DNA of 64,000 nt, from contig JBDOQK010000043.1 in NCBI GenBank assembly GCA_040437565.1, positions 186,001 through 250,000 of the forward strand, given 5' to 3'. The notes under the pieces are model-generated. The model did not search any database, had not been told where the DNA came from, and was given only the letters and a program-made list of their open reading frames with translations. This DNA is from Albugo candida. Lineage: Eukaryota; Oomycota; Peronosporomycetes; Albuginales. This document shows positions 51,445 to 62,519 of this stretch, piece by piece; the stretch's first letter is position 1; every line of letters begins with the position of its first letter. Position numbers and translations under genes: made by a program.

Positions 51445-52056
51445 GATGAAATACATATTGTTTCCCCTCAAGAACATTGTTTGATTCTAACTTCGACTTT
51501 CTTTCTCTTCCTGAGGCTGGTAGCTCGAAACCATGAACATCCTTGGAAGACCCTAGTAACCATGCAATGACCGTATCGGATATGCCATAGCACCGGCTGC
51601 CTCTTTGTGAATCGATCTAGTTGTCTTCAAATCTGATAATGTTTATCCTCACACGATAAGCAATGAAAGCATCACCTTTATTTGCTTCGATTATCGCATG
51701 NNNNNNNNNNNNNNNNNNNNNNNNNNNNNNNNNNNNNNNNNNNNNNNNNNNNNNNNNNNNNNNNNNNNNNNNNNNNNNNNNNNNNNNNNNNNNNNNNNNN
51801 GATGAAATACATATTGTTTCCCCTCAAGAACATTGTTTGATTCTAACTTCGACTTTCTTTCTCTTCCTGAGGCTGGTAGCTCGAAACCATGAACATCCTT
51901 GGAAGACCCTAGTAACCATGCAATGACCGTATCGGATATGCCATAGCACCGGCTGCCTCTTTGTGAATCGATCTAGTTGTCTTCAAATCGGATAATGTTT
52001 ATCCTCACACGATAAGCAATGAAAGCATCACCTTTATTTGCTTCGATTATCGCATG
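51445..52056. repeat. Gap 17 (N at 51701-51800) with 256-bp flanks, one mismatch
   Basis: Bases 51445-51700 return at 51801-52056 with one difference near the end. It is an unmerged overlap or near-identical haplotypes. The stretch 51422-52549 otherwise holds no gene. Confidence 0.85.
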
Positions 52057-52549
52057 ATTTTGGTTGCAGTAATTTCCTATGAGCTTCATGGAAATGCATC
52101 GGAAACTTTAAAGTATTCGCATGAAGCATTTGTAATTCGCTTTGTTCAAGACTACGTATAACTTAGACGTTCGGCAAGGTAATACTTACTGAAGTGTGAA
52201 TATATTTCGCAAGTATGGTGACCTCAAATGAAGATGAAATATTGTTAAGCAATAAACGTTTTGCTTATAATGCGCCTTGCGAATGAAGCTGGGGAAGTGG
52301 CGTATGGCATATGGCGTAAGCAACAATTGAACCAAGTTTTGTCTCAAATGATGCATTGATAAGGTGTCGCTAATTAATTTGCGCAAGGCCCAGTAATTCA
52401 TGGACCGAGAGAGTTCAGTTATTCGACACGAACAGATCTATTAAAAGAAAAGCAGCATCCAAGTTTTAGTTGTTCTAAAGCAATTGTATCCAGACTTCAC
52501 TTGTCGAATCGACCTTGACTTCATCAACTTGTTGATTCTTGATCACATA

Positions 52550-53190
52550 TGAACACCATCCCTCATTTCGTACTTTCCGCTATCCATGCATTGAGTACTG
52601 CTGGAAATACACTTAACCAAGTGCCAAAACATCAGAAAACCGCTGACAATTTCAATAACATCTCTTCCAAGAATATGATAAGTTGCTCCTAGAACAATAT
52701 GGTAGCTGTCTCGTCGAATTAGCCGATGACCACTCATTCGAACGAAAGCATGAACTCTTCCGGAAAAGTGCAAAAACTGTGGAGGACCATTTTGCAACAG
52801 CACGGGTACTGACATGGTAATGAGTCAATTCAAGGGCGGGAATTTTTGTTAGTGTTTTAACGGAATGCCTCTCTCTCTTACCAATTTCAGCGAAGCAGCT
52901 AAACTTGTAAGTGAGAATTTACAAAACTGTTCTCCCGACTTTATAAATCCTATTATGAACATGGCTTCGTCAATTGTGTACAAGAGTTGTCTGATTATGT
53001 TCGACGGAATGATATGATGCAAAATATTGGCGAAGAAGCTGACAAGTTTGTTGAAGTGTGCAAGAAAATTTAGAAAGGCTCAATTAGTATCCATGTTTCC
53101 AGCGACGCAAATAGCGAAGCCCAGAGTGACCCCGCACCCAAGGACAGAAAGCACAAGCTCTACTTTCCGCTCGTTTAGCTGAATGTATCA
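52550..53190 (+). pseudogene. Elicitin-like gene relic
   Basis: The start region resembles the family (ATG with a signal-peptide-like start ending STAGN, preceded by a weak CGACCTTGAC box). Later fragments resemble the domain end (NIGEEADKFVEVCKK) and stalk. The frame is broken in several places and the cysteine pattern is largely lost. It is a decayed family member, clearly older than the tandem copies. Its last 190 bases appear again after gap 18. Confidence 0.75.
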
Positions 53191-54968
53191 GTGCTGCTCT
53201 CAAATCTGAAGCGAATAAGCGGCTGAAGGTTATTAAATAATAGCGGCAGACGAGCATGGCTTGTGCATACTGGTGGATTGGCTGCTTGAGCGTACATTGA
53301 CAGCTTTCATCACACTGCATCTCATCCTCTCCCAAGCATTACCCAGGTGGCTTCTGACGCGCTTTGATCTGATCATCCCTCAGCCCGACTGTAAATCTTA
53401 ATCTGTTTCACATTGGTCGCGAGAATCACCGCATACAAATACGTGTACGACTGCAAGTTTCCTCGAATCGCTCAACAACGTTTTTGATATTAAGAGACTC
53501 ACTAGGATCATAATCTATCATCTACCGCCGAACTTCTGAATGAGTTAGTACCATAACAAAAGTACAGCATACCGTTCTCGCTATGGGCTGCAAGTAGACT
53601 TTTTTGTCGGGGATGAGCAAGCTATTGCACACTCTGAGTTGGCAGATGTATATGTGCCATCCCCTGCAGGATGAAGTTTGTGTGACCACGTCAAGCACCT
53701 CGCGCAAGCATTCTCTTTGAATCACTACAATGCATGTGCATCAAATATTACTGAAGTAATTTGCATCTAGGATAGCTTTGCGGGAGTGTAATTCAACTAA
53801 CATTTCGATACCTCTTGCCAATCTGAAGAATTGCAGGTCACGCAAGACATGATTTGAAGAGAAGATGAACGATGGATTGAAAAAAAAGACGCGCGAACAC
53901 ATGGCAATCATAGCGCTCTGCTGTGGCCACAANNNNNNNNNNNNNNNNNNNNNNNNNNNNNNNNNNNNNNNNNNNNNNNNNNNNNNNNNNNNNNNNNNNN
54001 NNNNNNNNNNNNNNNNNNNNNNNNNNNNNNNNATGTTCGACGGAATGATATGATGCAAAATATTGGCGAAGAAGCTGACAAGTTTGTTGAAGTGTGCAAG
54101 AAAATTTAGAAAGGCTCAATTAGTATCCATGTTTCCAGCGACGCAAATAGCGAAGCCCAGAGTGACCCCGCACCCAAGGACAGAAAGCACAAGCTCTACT
54201 TTCCGCTCGTTTAGCTGAATGTATCAGTGCTGCTCTCAAATCTGAAGCGAATAAGCGGCTGAAGGTTATTAAATAATAGCGGCAGACGAGCATGGCTTGT
54301 GCATACTGGTGGATTGGCTGCTTGAGCGTACATTGACAGCTTTCATCACACTGCATCTCATCCTCTCCCAAGCATTACCCAGGTGGCTTCTGACGCGCTT
54401 TGATCTGATCATCCCTCAGCCCGACTGTAAATCTTAATCTGTTTCACATTGGTCGCGAGAATCACCGCATACAAATACGTGTACGACTGCAAGTTTCCTC
54501 GAATCGCTCAACAACGTTTTTGATATTAAGAGACTCACTAGGATCATAATCTATCATCTACCGCCGAACTTCTGAATGAGTTAGTACCATAACAAAAGTA
54601 CAGCATACCGTTCTCGCTATGGGCTGCAAGTAGACTTTTTTGTCGGGGATGAGCAAGCTATTGCACACTCTGAGTTGGCAGATGTATATGTGCCATCCCC
54701 TGCAGGATGAAGTTTGTGTGACCACGTCAAGCACCTCGCGCAAGCATTCTCTTTGAATCACTACAATGCATGTGCATCAAATATTACTGAAGTAATTTGC
54801 ATCTAGGATAGCTTTGCGGGAGTGTAATTCAACTAACATTTCGATACCTCTTGCCAATCTGAAGAATTGCAGGTCACGCAAGACATGATTTGAAGAGAAG
54901 ATGAACGATGGATTGAAAAAAAAGACGCGCGAACACATGGCAATCATAGCGCTCTGCTGTGGCCACAA
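52997..54968. repeat. Gap 18 (N at 53933-54032) with identical 936-bp flanks
   Basis: Bases 52997-53932 and 54033-54968 are identical as read, the longest such pair in the window. Frames of 67, 74 and 83 residues on the minus strand occur twice only for this reason. It is most likely an unmerged overlap. Confidence 0.85.
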
Positions 54969-56100
54969 GAGCATTGTAATTAGAATTAATAATTCGCGCA
55001 TAGCACTAGGTGTCTTCAGTTTCAGCGTTTAGACAATGGAACATTCACATTAATTGCTTAGTAGCCGAACGTGAAGTAGGAATGGTACGGTCAATCCATA
55101 CGTTTGAAGCACATAAAGAATGAGAACTGAAGAGAGCTGCTGGACAAAAGAGAGTTGATGATAGGCTCGGTGTAGTGCTTACTGGAAGGATCGATGATTA
55201 GCAGGTCCAATTGAAAAACCGCGATAACTTGTGCCTTCAATGGGATCTTTCATGAATCATGAAGACAGCTATCGCGACAGTGCCAGTTCATGCTTTGCCC
55301 AGCACAGGCGCGCTTCATTATCCAGCCTAAGAATGATAATAAATGCAAATAGGCAGCGGAGTCATCGCCGATGTAGCAAACACCTCTTAGTCATTCTAAG
55401 AAAGAAGGTATGAGTCAAATTATACCAGGACAGGTTAGAGCGGTGATACTTTCGAATAGAAGCTCTATGAAGAACGTTGCATGAAATTTGTTTAGGCGTT
55501 GCTGAGGTGGACTCTGCGCTTATAATAGGACGAAGCCTGTTAAGCACAGCACATTCGACAGAATATTATTACGGCAAGAGAATCATAACGGTCATTTTGC
55601 TTATCAATTACGATGCAGTGGATCTCAAATAAATCACTGGGCGGCATATATGCTGCTTCTACATACTACCGGGCAGACTATTGCGTTTCTACAATTGATG
55701 CGGCTTTGTTGCATCCTTTTTAGTTGACGATTTGTCCTCTTGTTTTGATTCAAGTACAGTTGCCGCATTTCAATTGACATAAACGCATTGACACGCACAT
55801 TGGGTGGTCAATGCTTAGCGTACCGTATTTGAGCTAAGGCTCGGGCCGTACCTTCCAATGCTTTTTTCCAGAAATCGATAACACCGACGCGATCACAAAT
55901 GCTGAGCAGAAGTGAAGACAGACAGGACACTTGATAGTAATGTTCATGGATTGATCGCAATCGACCACTTCATTTCTAGTCAGTATACCATATCACCGAA
56001 ATGCGGGTCTGTATTGATGAGCATTTCTGGTAAATGTTAAAGCGTATTGAGACAAAGAAGGCAGTTTATTAGCAATGACGTCATGAAGCTTCGTTCTGGT
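54969..56100. other. Non-genic accessory DNA
   Basis: Only short frames, with no domain or RNA recognised. Together with 53191-54032 this is several kilobases without a supported gene. Confidence 0.55.
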
Positions 56101-56102
56101 AT

Positions 56103-57690
56103 TTTGGACCACTAGCACGTACTGGTCATAACTACAACTTGGTTTGGTGAGCCAACGCCTGCACATGCTGATACGAATTGAGTAATGGCTAAGTGCATGA
56201 TCGTATGAATCCCATGCCGTTTGCGTTCGATAACACAGTTCAAATCTCAAGACGGCTGTGTCGAGTTATAAGGAATCGGTTGAAAATAGCAGAAACACAG
56301 CACTAATAGTCCTCCAAGAGATTCTAGTGCAGGAGTAGTCTGTGCAGCTACCAAGTCCAAAAGCAGGGCAAGGAAGCCTATGATTAATGACTCTTGTTGT
56401 TTCTACAATTCCCAATAGACCATCTCGTAAAAGTATAAGNNNNNNNNNNNNNNNNNNNNNNNNNNNNNNNNNNNNNNNNNNNNNNNNNNNNNNNNNNNNN
56501 NNNNNNNNNNNNNNNNNNNNNNNNNNNNNNNNNNNNNNNATTTGGACCACTAGCACGTACTGGTCATAACTACAATTTGGTTTGGTAAAGCAGCAAATTT
56601 CAGGAAAAAAGTATAAAGCCAACGCCTGCACATGCTGATATCGAATTGAGTAATGGCCAAGTGCATGGTCGTATGAATCCCATGCCGTTTGCGTTCGATA
56701 ACACAACTCAAATCTCAAGACGGCTGTGTCCAGCTTATGAGGAATCGGTTGTAAATAGCAGAAATACAGCACGAATAGTCCTCCAAGAGATTCTAGTGGC
56801 CAGGAGTAGTCTGTGCAGCTACCAAGTCCAAAAGCAGGGCAAGGAAGCCTATGATTAATGACTCTTGTTGTTTCTACAATTCCCAATAGACCATCTCGTA
56901 AAAGTATAAGCCTCTGTAGTGAAGAATCAGACACTTCGCAAGCAGACTGAATTTATACTTATGAAAGAAGATCGAGAGTTTATAAGGGATCTATATCAAG
57001 CTGTCTGAATGTTCTCTGTTTTCCGTTGCGGTGATTTGACGTCATTGAAAGATACTTCTGGGCAAGTTGATGCTTGTGGAAAATGTGTGTTCTTCTCTGA
57101 CTTGATATTGCTATCGACTGCTGTGTACGCTGTCACGACATACTCACTAAGGTGAGCTGTGGAGCTCCAAGTGACTAGTACTTGCGAAGTAATCAAANNN
57201 NNNNNNNNNNNNNNNNNNNNNNNNNNNNNNNNNNNNNNNNNNNNNNNNNNNNNNNNNNNNNNNNNNNNNNNNNNNNNNNNNNNNNNNNNNNNNNNNNCAG
57301 GAGTAGTCTGTGCAGCTACCAAGTCCAAAAGCAGGGCAAGGAAGCCTATGATTAATGACTCTTGTTGTTTCTACAATTCCCAATAGACCATCTCGTAAAA
57401 GTATAAGTCTCTGTAGTGAAGAATCAGACACTTCGCAAGCAGACTGAGTTTATACTTATGAAAGGAGATCGAGAGTTTATAAGGGATCTATATCAAGCTC
57501 TCTGACTGTTCTCTGTTGCGGGATTTGACGTCATTGAAAGTTTCTTCTGGGCAGGTTGATGATTGTGGAAAATGTGTGTTCTTCTCTGACTTGATATTGC
57601 TATCGCCTGCTGTGTACGCTATCACGACTTACTCCTTAATATGAACCGTGGAGCTCCAAGTGACTAGTCCTTGCGGAGTAATCAAATTAT
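56103..57690. repeat. Three diverged overlapping blocks around gaps 19 and 20
   Basis: Gap 19 is N at 56440-56539 and gap 20 is N at 57198-57297. The sequence 56103-56439 returns at 56540-56910, and 56802-57197 returns at 57298-57690. Both pairs show substitutions and small indels, including an extra segment of about 29 bp at 56586-56615. The longest minus-strand frame through them (56266-56934) changes between blocks, so it is not a supported gene. Alleles placed in series are the simplest reading; a true local duplication is possible. Confidence 0.7.
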
Positions 57691-58110
57691 CTGATGCAAC
57701 GGCTGCACGAAAGTTTGTGATGGAGAAATCCTGAGTGAGCCAAAATAGCGGTATATTAACCGTGAACCTGCTTCAAGTTTATATCAAATGCATGCTCGCA
57801 AATCAGCACGACCGTTTCTGAATTAACATCCATGAGAATAGAACTCCTTGCAAGTCGGGCTTTCTCATCAGTGTATGAACCATAGCCAAACGATACCAGG
57901 TTCGAAGCATTGATGACCATTCTTCACAATTCATCCATGCTTACCAATGACCGATAACTTTGAGATTATCTAAAAATACACACGTATATAAATGAACGCT
58001 TAGGCAAGCGACAATTGCATACACGTATATGACGCAAATAGCCTTGAGCTGGAGCTATGCATCGAGTGAGAAAGAAGACGGACATAGCACATGATACGTG
58101 TGCAACACGA
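57691..58110. other. Intergenic DNA before the 75-bp repeat
   Basis: No supported gene or other feature seen. Confidence 0.5.
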
Positions 58111-58260
58111 TAGAGAGTAAGAACACGAAGAAATTTGCTTCCTGTTCCAGCAGTACATACCGAATTTGCATTGTAATGGTAAAGGTAGAGAGTAAGAACA
58201 CGAAGAAATTTTCTTCCTGTTCCAGCATTACATACCGAATTTGGATTGTAATGGTAAAGG
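58111..58260. repeat. Two-copy 75-bp tandem repeat
   Basis: Units 58111-58185 and 58186-58260 both start TAGAGAGTAAGAACACGAAG and end ATGGTAAAGG, with a few differences. It lies 150-300 bp upstream of elicitin copy 8, in its likely 5' regulatory region. Confidence 0.85.
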
Positions 58261-58342
58261 GAGCAATCATATGCGAAATGTTTTGGTCTGAATTCTTATC
58301 GGAAGAGTAACGAGCTCACTTCCGACGGATCGAAACCATTTC

Positions 58343-58405
58343 TCACTTATCAAATTCACTTGTTCTTCTCAGCCATCTTCTGTACCAATTCGCATCAAAT
58401 CACAA
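58343..58405 (+). promoter_or_regulatory. Elicitin-family 5' block, copy 8
   Basis: TCACTTATCAAATTCACTTG (close to the oomycete Inr/FPR core), then CTTCTGTACCAA and ATCACAAATGAAG at the start codon. Confidence 0.7.
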
Positions 58406-59074
58406 ATGAAGACTAGTACTTTTTCCCTCATCTCTGCTACCCTTGCTTTGTATACTGCTGGCCAAGACGCTCCATCGAATGCGACCACCATGAACACTGC
58501 TTCCAACATGAATGACGATTCATCCAACAACATGAACACTCCTTCCAACAACATGAACACTCCTTCCAACAACATGAAACCTGCGTCTAACAACGACATG
58601 AAGATTGTATCCCCCAGTTCAATGAATCCTGATGCACCAATGTGCAACGACACTGTCACTAAGATGGGAATCAAACAGTGGACGGATATGAAATTGATCT
58701 CGTCGTGTTCCAAAGCACTGCCAACGCCCATCAAAAGCATCAATGAGATTGCAAAACTCTCCACTGAGAATATGCAGAAAATTTGTTCATCTTCGGAATG
58801 CATCACACCATTATCGGATATGGCATCATCGTCTGTATACAAGAGCTGTAACATCATGTATGATGGAAAAAAGCAAAATCTTGCCGTTGAAGCTGGGAAA
58901 ATTTCCGGAATGTGCCAAAAAGACGATAAAGATGAGAAACTCTCAGGGAGCACTGATGGTTCAGGCGATCCTATGGCCGATCCTACCGTTAAGGATCAAA
59001 AGTCCAGTGCCGCGTTTCACTCATTCAGCGCAGCCTGTGTCGCCGTTACTTTCTTCGTACTGGCTTCGTACTAG
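58406..59074 (+). CDS. Elicitin-like GPI-anchored protein, copy 8
   Basis: 222 residues. The signal peptide ends near YTAGQ. The linker contains three in-frame units of SNNMNTP type encoded by a 21-bp DNA repeat. The domain begins MCNDTVTKMGIKQW and has CSSSEC as the four-spaced pair. Between its second and third cysteines the usual SGGIPMSVNN is replaced by SKALPTPIKS. The stalk (SGSTDGSGDPMADPT) and tail FHSFSAACVAVTFFVLASY fit a GPI anchor. It is an outlying family member 7 kb from the tandem and the most different of the intact copies. There is no intron. Confidence 0.88.
   Translation: MKTSTFSLISATLALYTAGQDAPSNATTMNTASNMNDDSSNNMNTPSNNMNTPSNNMKPASNNDMKIVSPSSMNPDAPMCNDTVTKMGIKQWTDMKLISSCSKALPTPIKSINEIAKLSTENMQKICSSSECITPLSDMASSSVYKSCNIMYDGKKQNLAVEAGKISGMCQKDDKDEKLSGSTDGSGDPMADPTVKDQKSSAAFHSFSAACVAVTFFVLASY
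58523..58585 (+). repeat. 21-bp minisatellite inside elicitin copy 8
   Basis: Three consecutive units begin TCCAACAACATGAA. The first two are identical and the third varies at its end. The length is a multiple of three, so changes in number would lengthen or shorten the linker by seven residues. Confidence 0.85.
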
Positions 59075-59623
59075 GAATAAAAGTATCGTCGATTGTATAC
59101 TCCGATATCATTCATACATAATATTCATTACTTTCCTGTTCAAAAGCTTTTACTCGTTTTGATTGCACTACCGCAAGCTCCACACTTGGCTCCATGGCAG
59201 CGGAAATGTAAAGATAGTTTTGCAAATTGATTGGTATCAGATGCAGGTGCAGCTTTCCGATACAAACGTGTTGCCGAACAAACGCTTCAACTGCATTCTC
59301 AGACATTGACAATACAATCATTCCTTCGTGCTATACAGTGACCTGATCAGAGTATCTTCATTTATATCCAATCAAGTTGGCATTTCCTTTTATCAANNNN
59401 NNNNNNNNNNNNNNNNNNNNNNNNNNNNNNNNNNNNNNNNNNNNNNNNNNNNNNNNNNNNNNNNNNNNNNNNNNNNNNNNNNNNNNNNNNNNNNNNCAAT
59501 ACAATCATTCCTTCGTTCTATACAGTAAACTGATCAGAGTATCTCCATTTATATCCAATCAAGTTGACATTTCCTTTTATCAAGTATAAGATTGGCTAGA
59601 ACTCAACGAAGGAAGCAGAGCTC
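59075..59623. other. Intergenic DNA with gap 21 (N at 59397-59496)
   Basis: No gene. Bases 59310-59396 return at 59497-59583 with about four substitutions in 87, like the diverged flanks of gaps 10, 19 and 20. The end of the stretch is the bZIP promoter. Confidence 0.75.
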
Positions 59624-61777
59624 ATGTCGAAAGCACCAAAGGCAAAGAAAGGACAGCTTCATTACCAGCCATATCAGCAATCTGTGAGTACAAACTACAG
59701 TTGACGGCTTACAATATCGTAATAGCTATGGCTTAGAACCCCACAGCCAATCTTTCGGAACAAACTCTGTTTGATCCCATACTGAGGTAATGGAAATTAT
59801 CCACTACATTACTGAATACATACTTACGCAATTTGTTGTTCGAATAGCGGTTTTTCGTCAAATCCGAGCAGAAATGTGTGGGACGACTGGAAGAGCACTT
59901 CCTGGATCGATGGTGAAGAGAATTCGTTTGACTCATCTGCCAACGTGTTATCCTCTTTGGTCGAAATACCTCACAGCCCACGAAGAAATTATTATGCTGA
60001 TTCTCAACCCAATATGTCTTCTTGGAGCACGTCTTACCACGCTGTCGATACTGTCAATTTGAACGTGTCAGAACGTAGCATTCAACCCAATGTCCCTGAT
60101 TTCTCGGAGCAAAGTCCTATGATGCCAATGCAGTGGATGGATACAAGTACTCAGCAACAGACAGTGCTATCGACTCAAGAACTCTCAAGCCCTGAAACCG
60201 TGTTTTCTCGTAATTTTTTGGAGAAAGAAGCCGCTTTATTTGACGGACCATTCCCGTCTATGGACCTGGCTAGTCTTGTGCAGGATACTACAGTTCAATC
60301 GATGGAGGAAAAAGACGGTTCTTTCGTTGCTTCATGGTTTGATGACCGAACCGACAACAGATTCAATGGACAGAACGATTTTCAGCACCATCAACCACAC
60401 CATTCTCAACCACAATTTGATAAACTGCGCGCAACTCAATCCGAGCAAAAGAATATATCATATAAAGTTGAGCCTAATGCTACACCAAACAACAATCATC
60501 CTGCACAGTACGATCAACAAGCTTCGATGGCTCCATTGGCTTTGAAATTGGAAGAAGGAAAACAACCGATCAGTCAACTTCCAAACATCCAAGGATACCC
60601 CCAGATGATGGTTCCGGGAGTCATTATGTACACCATGCCCGTCATGGGTAACTTCCCGCCGCAAATGTATGGAATGATGCCAGTCGGCATGCCATTGCAA
60701 ATGAATATCGCGTCTGGAATGCAATTCCAGCCGCCATCTCCATTTGCTCCACGAAATGAAATGCCGTTTGATGTTAACACGACTGCGACCGGACAAGCGG
60801 AAGAAAAGTCTTCGAATCAAGCAGCACATACCGCTCAAGCAACACCATTCATAAAGCCTTCACATTTCGCGAATCCCGCGATGCTTCATTACCCAACCAA
60901 CCACTCTATGCCAGTACCAGCCCTGTCAACAAACGGTCATTTTGCTGCATTCCAACCTATTGCGGAACCTCCAAATCGCAAGCCGAATTTCGTCAATATT
61001 GCTCGAAAACCTGAAAAGCCTCAAGCGAGTAGCATTTTAAAGTCTTTGATGGAAGAAGAAGCTAAGAAAAAGGAGAAGAAACTCGAACGAAATCGAGACT
61101 CGGCACGAGAAAGTCGAAGAAAACAGCAGTCTTATGTAGGTGTGCTAGAGAATGGGATCAAACGTCTGCAAATTAATCGGGAATATATCGTGTCGTATCA
61201 GTGGGGTCTCACGAAAACAGACACTAGACAAAGCTCGTCCCAAAAAGACCAGTTTGGTATCGGTCAGTTCATTTCCATTGTGTGCGGCGAAGTCGAGTTT
61301 CCATCGTACGTGGAAGACATCCACGTTCTCAAAAGACTAATGGCAAGCACACGTCATCGACGAGCGGTGATGAGTCTTTCAGGCCGATGGCGTGCACAGC
61401 TTGTTGCCAAATGCTTTGCGCAGATTGGAACTTTTTTGGCAAGGATACGAGATCGTATTATCGCGCTTCAGATTATATCTCAACTTGGCAGCCCATTTAC
61501 GAAGGATTTAGAGAACATTTTGCGACTTACACATACGCAAAAGCAACAGCTCGGTGCCTTGCATCTTTATGACCAAATTCGTTCCGAGATTTATGCCTTC
61601 ATTTTGGCTGCCAAATCTATCACTGCTCTTCAAGCCCAAGCTCACAACATCGTCTATCATGCTTCCGCTCTAGAGCTTCCATTTAGCCAAGTATGTGCGT
61701 CAAAGCAATTACACCAATTGTTGCAGTTTACGGAGAATGGAGATATGATGCCAGAGGACATGCTGTTTCAAGTATAA
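59624..61777 (+). CDS. bZIP transcription factor
   Basis: Three exons, 59624-59683, 59737-59786 and 59872-61777, introns of 53 and 85 bp, reading in frame from MSKAPKAKKGQLHYQPYQQS. About 671 residues. The first 400 residues are rich in Gln, Pro, Ser and Met (PQMYGMMPVGMPLQM) like an activation or scaffold region. The basic region KKLERNRDSARESRRKQQSY has the canonical Asn-x7-Arg spacing and is followed by a short zipper. The C-terminal 250 residues are helical (VLKRLMASTRHRRAVMSL, LTHTQKQQLGALHLYDQI), loosely like the region after the bZIP in plant TGA factors. Oomycetes have many bZIPs with altered basic regions; this one keeps the usual Asn. Confidence 0.87.
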
Positions 61778-62519
61778 TAATTATCATTGTATGGAATTCT
61801 ACTGGTTATACGCGTCAGCTTTGCTGAATGCTGATTGCAAGCTCTTTACTGAGAACACGCAATTTGGAAAGCGGCTACAAAGGACGCCAGACTGCATATT
61901 TTTTTCGAGACTTGGCTTTCACGAGTAGCGTATTTCTAAATCGTGCGCTGGATTCATGCTGCTGACGGTGATGACTTGGCTCCTACGCATATGTGAGTAA
62001 CGGCAGCCTTCTGTTTCATGGTTTCTCGACAGTACAAGGAGCACAAGGAAGATCAATAATGAGGCTCATACTTTGCTGGTGGGTTCGTTCATATTACGCG
62101 AGATCATAACCATGACGACGTGCTCCATTGCTTCGGTCACCACAAGCTCATGTTGAGCAGCTGGGGCAAGAGTGAATGAGTATGAACAATGCTCGAATGC
62201 GGTCATGAGGCACGTTCGTATTGGACTGCTTGTTCGGTTGCGTGAAGCTGATGCGAAACTACGCACAGAAACTCAATGATCGACACCTTACACACATTCT
62301 CAATGTTATCGATTTTGGTCATCAAAACTCGACTTTGACTGCAAAATCATGTATTGATTCCTACTGAGCAGGAAATTAACTTTTGGCATAAAGCCCGGGT
62401 CTCTATTACGCTTTAATCGAATGATGGTTCACTGGATGCGAAAACCTTTGATTATCAAATGAGTGTGCGATACAACAGACACGAGACTGTATTTTCCGTG
62501 CTTGAGATCTTTGCAAGAA
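61778..62519. other. Intergenic DNA after the bZIP gene
   Basis: A 66-residue minus-strand frame at 62066-62266 is the longest and has no domain character. Nothing else is seen. Confidence 0.55.

Noticed and set aside
48847-51477. Frames of 94-126 residues on the minus strand opposite elicitin copies 4 and 6
   Set aside because: They mirror the sense genes codon by codon and owe their openness to the biased Asn/Met/Ser/Thr codons.
53084-53335. 83-residue minus-strand frame, seen again at 54120-54371
   Set aside because: It is antisense to the elicitin relic and appears twice only because the flanks of gap 18 are identical.
56266-56934. 222-residue minus-strand frame across gap 19
   Set aside because: It includes the N run, changes frame and length between the diverged blocks, and shows no domain.
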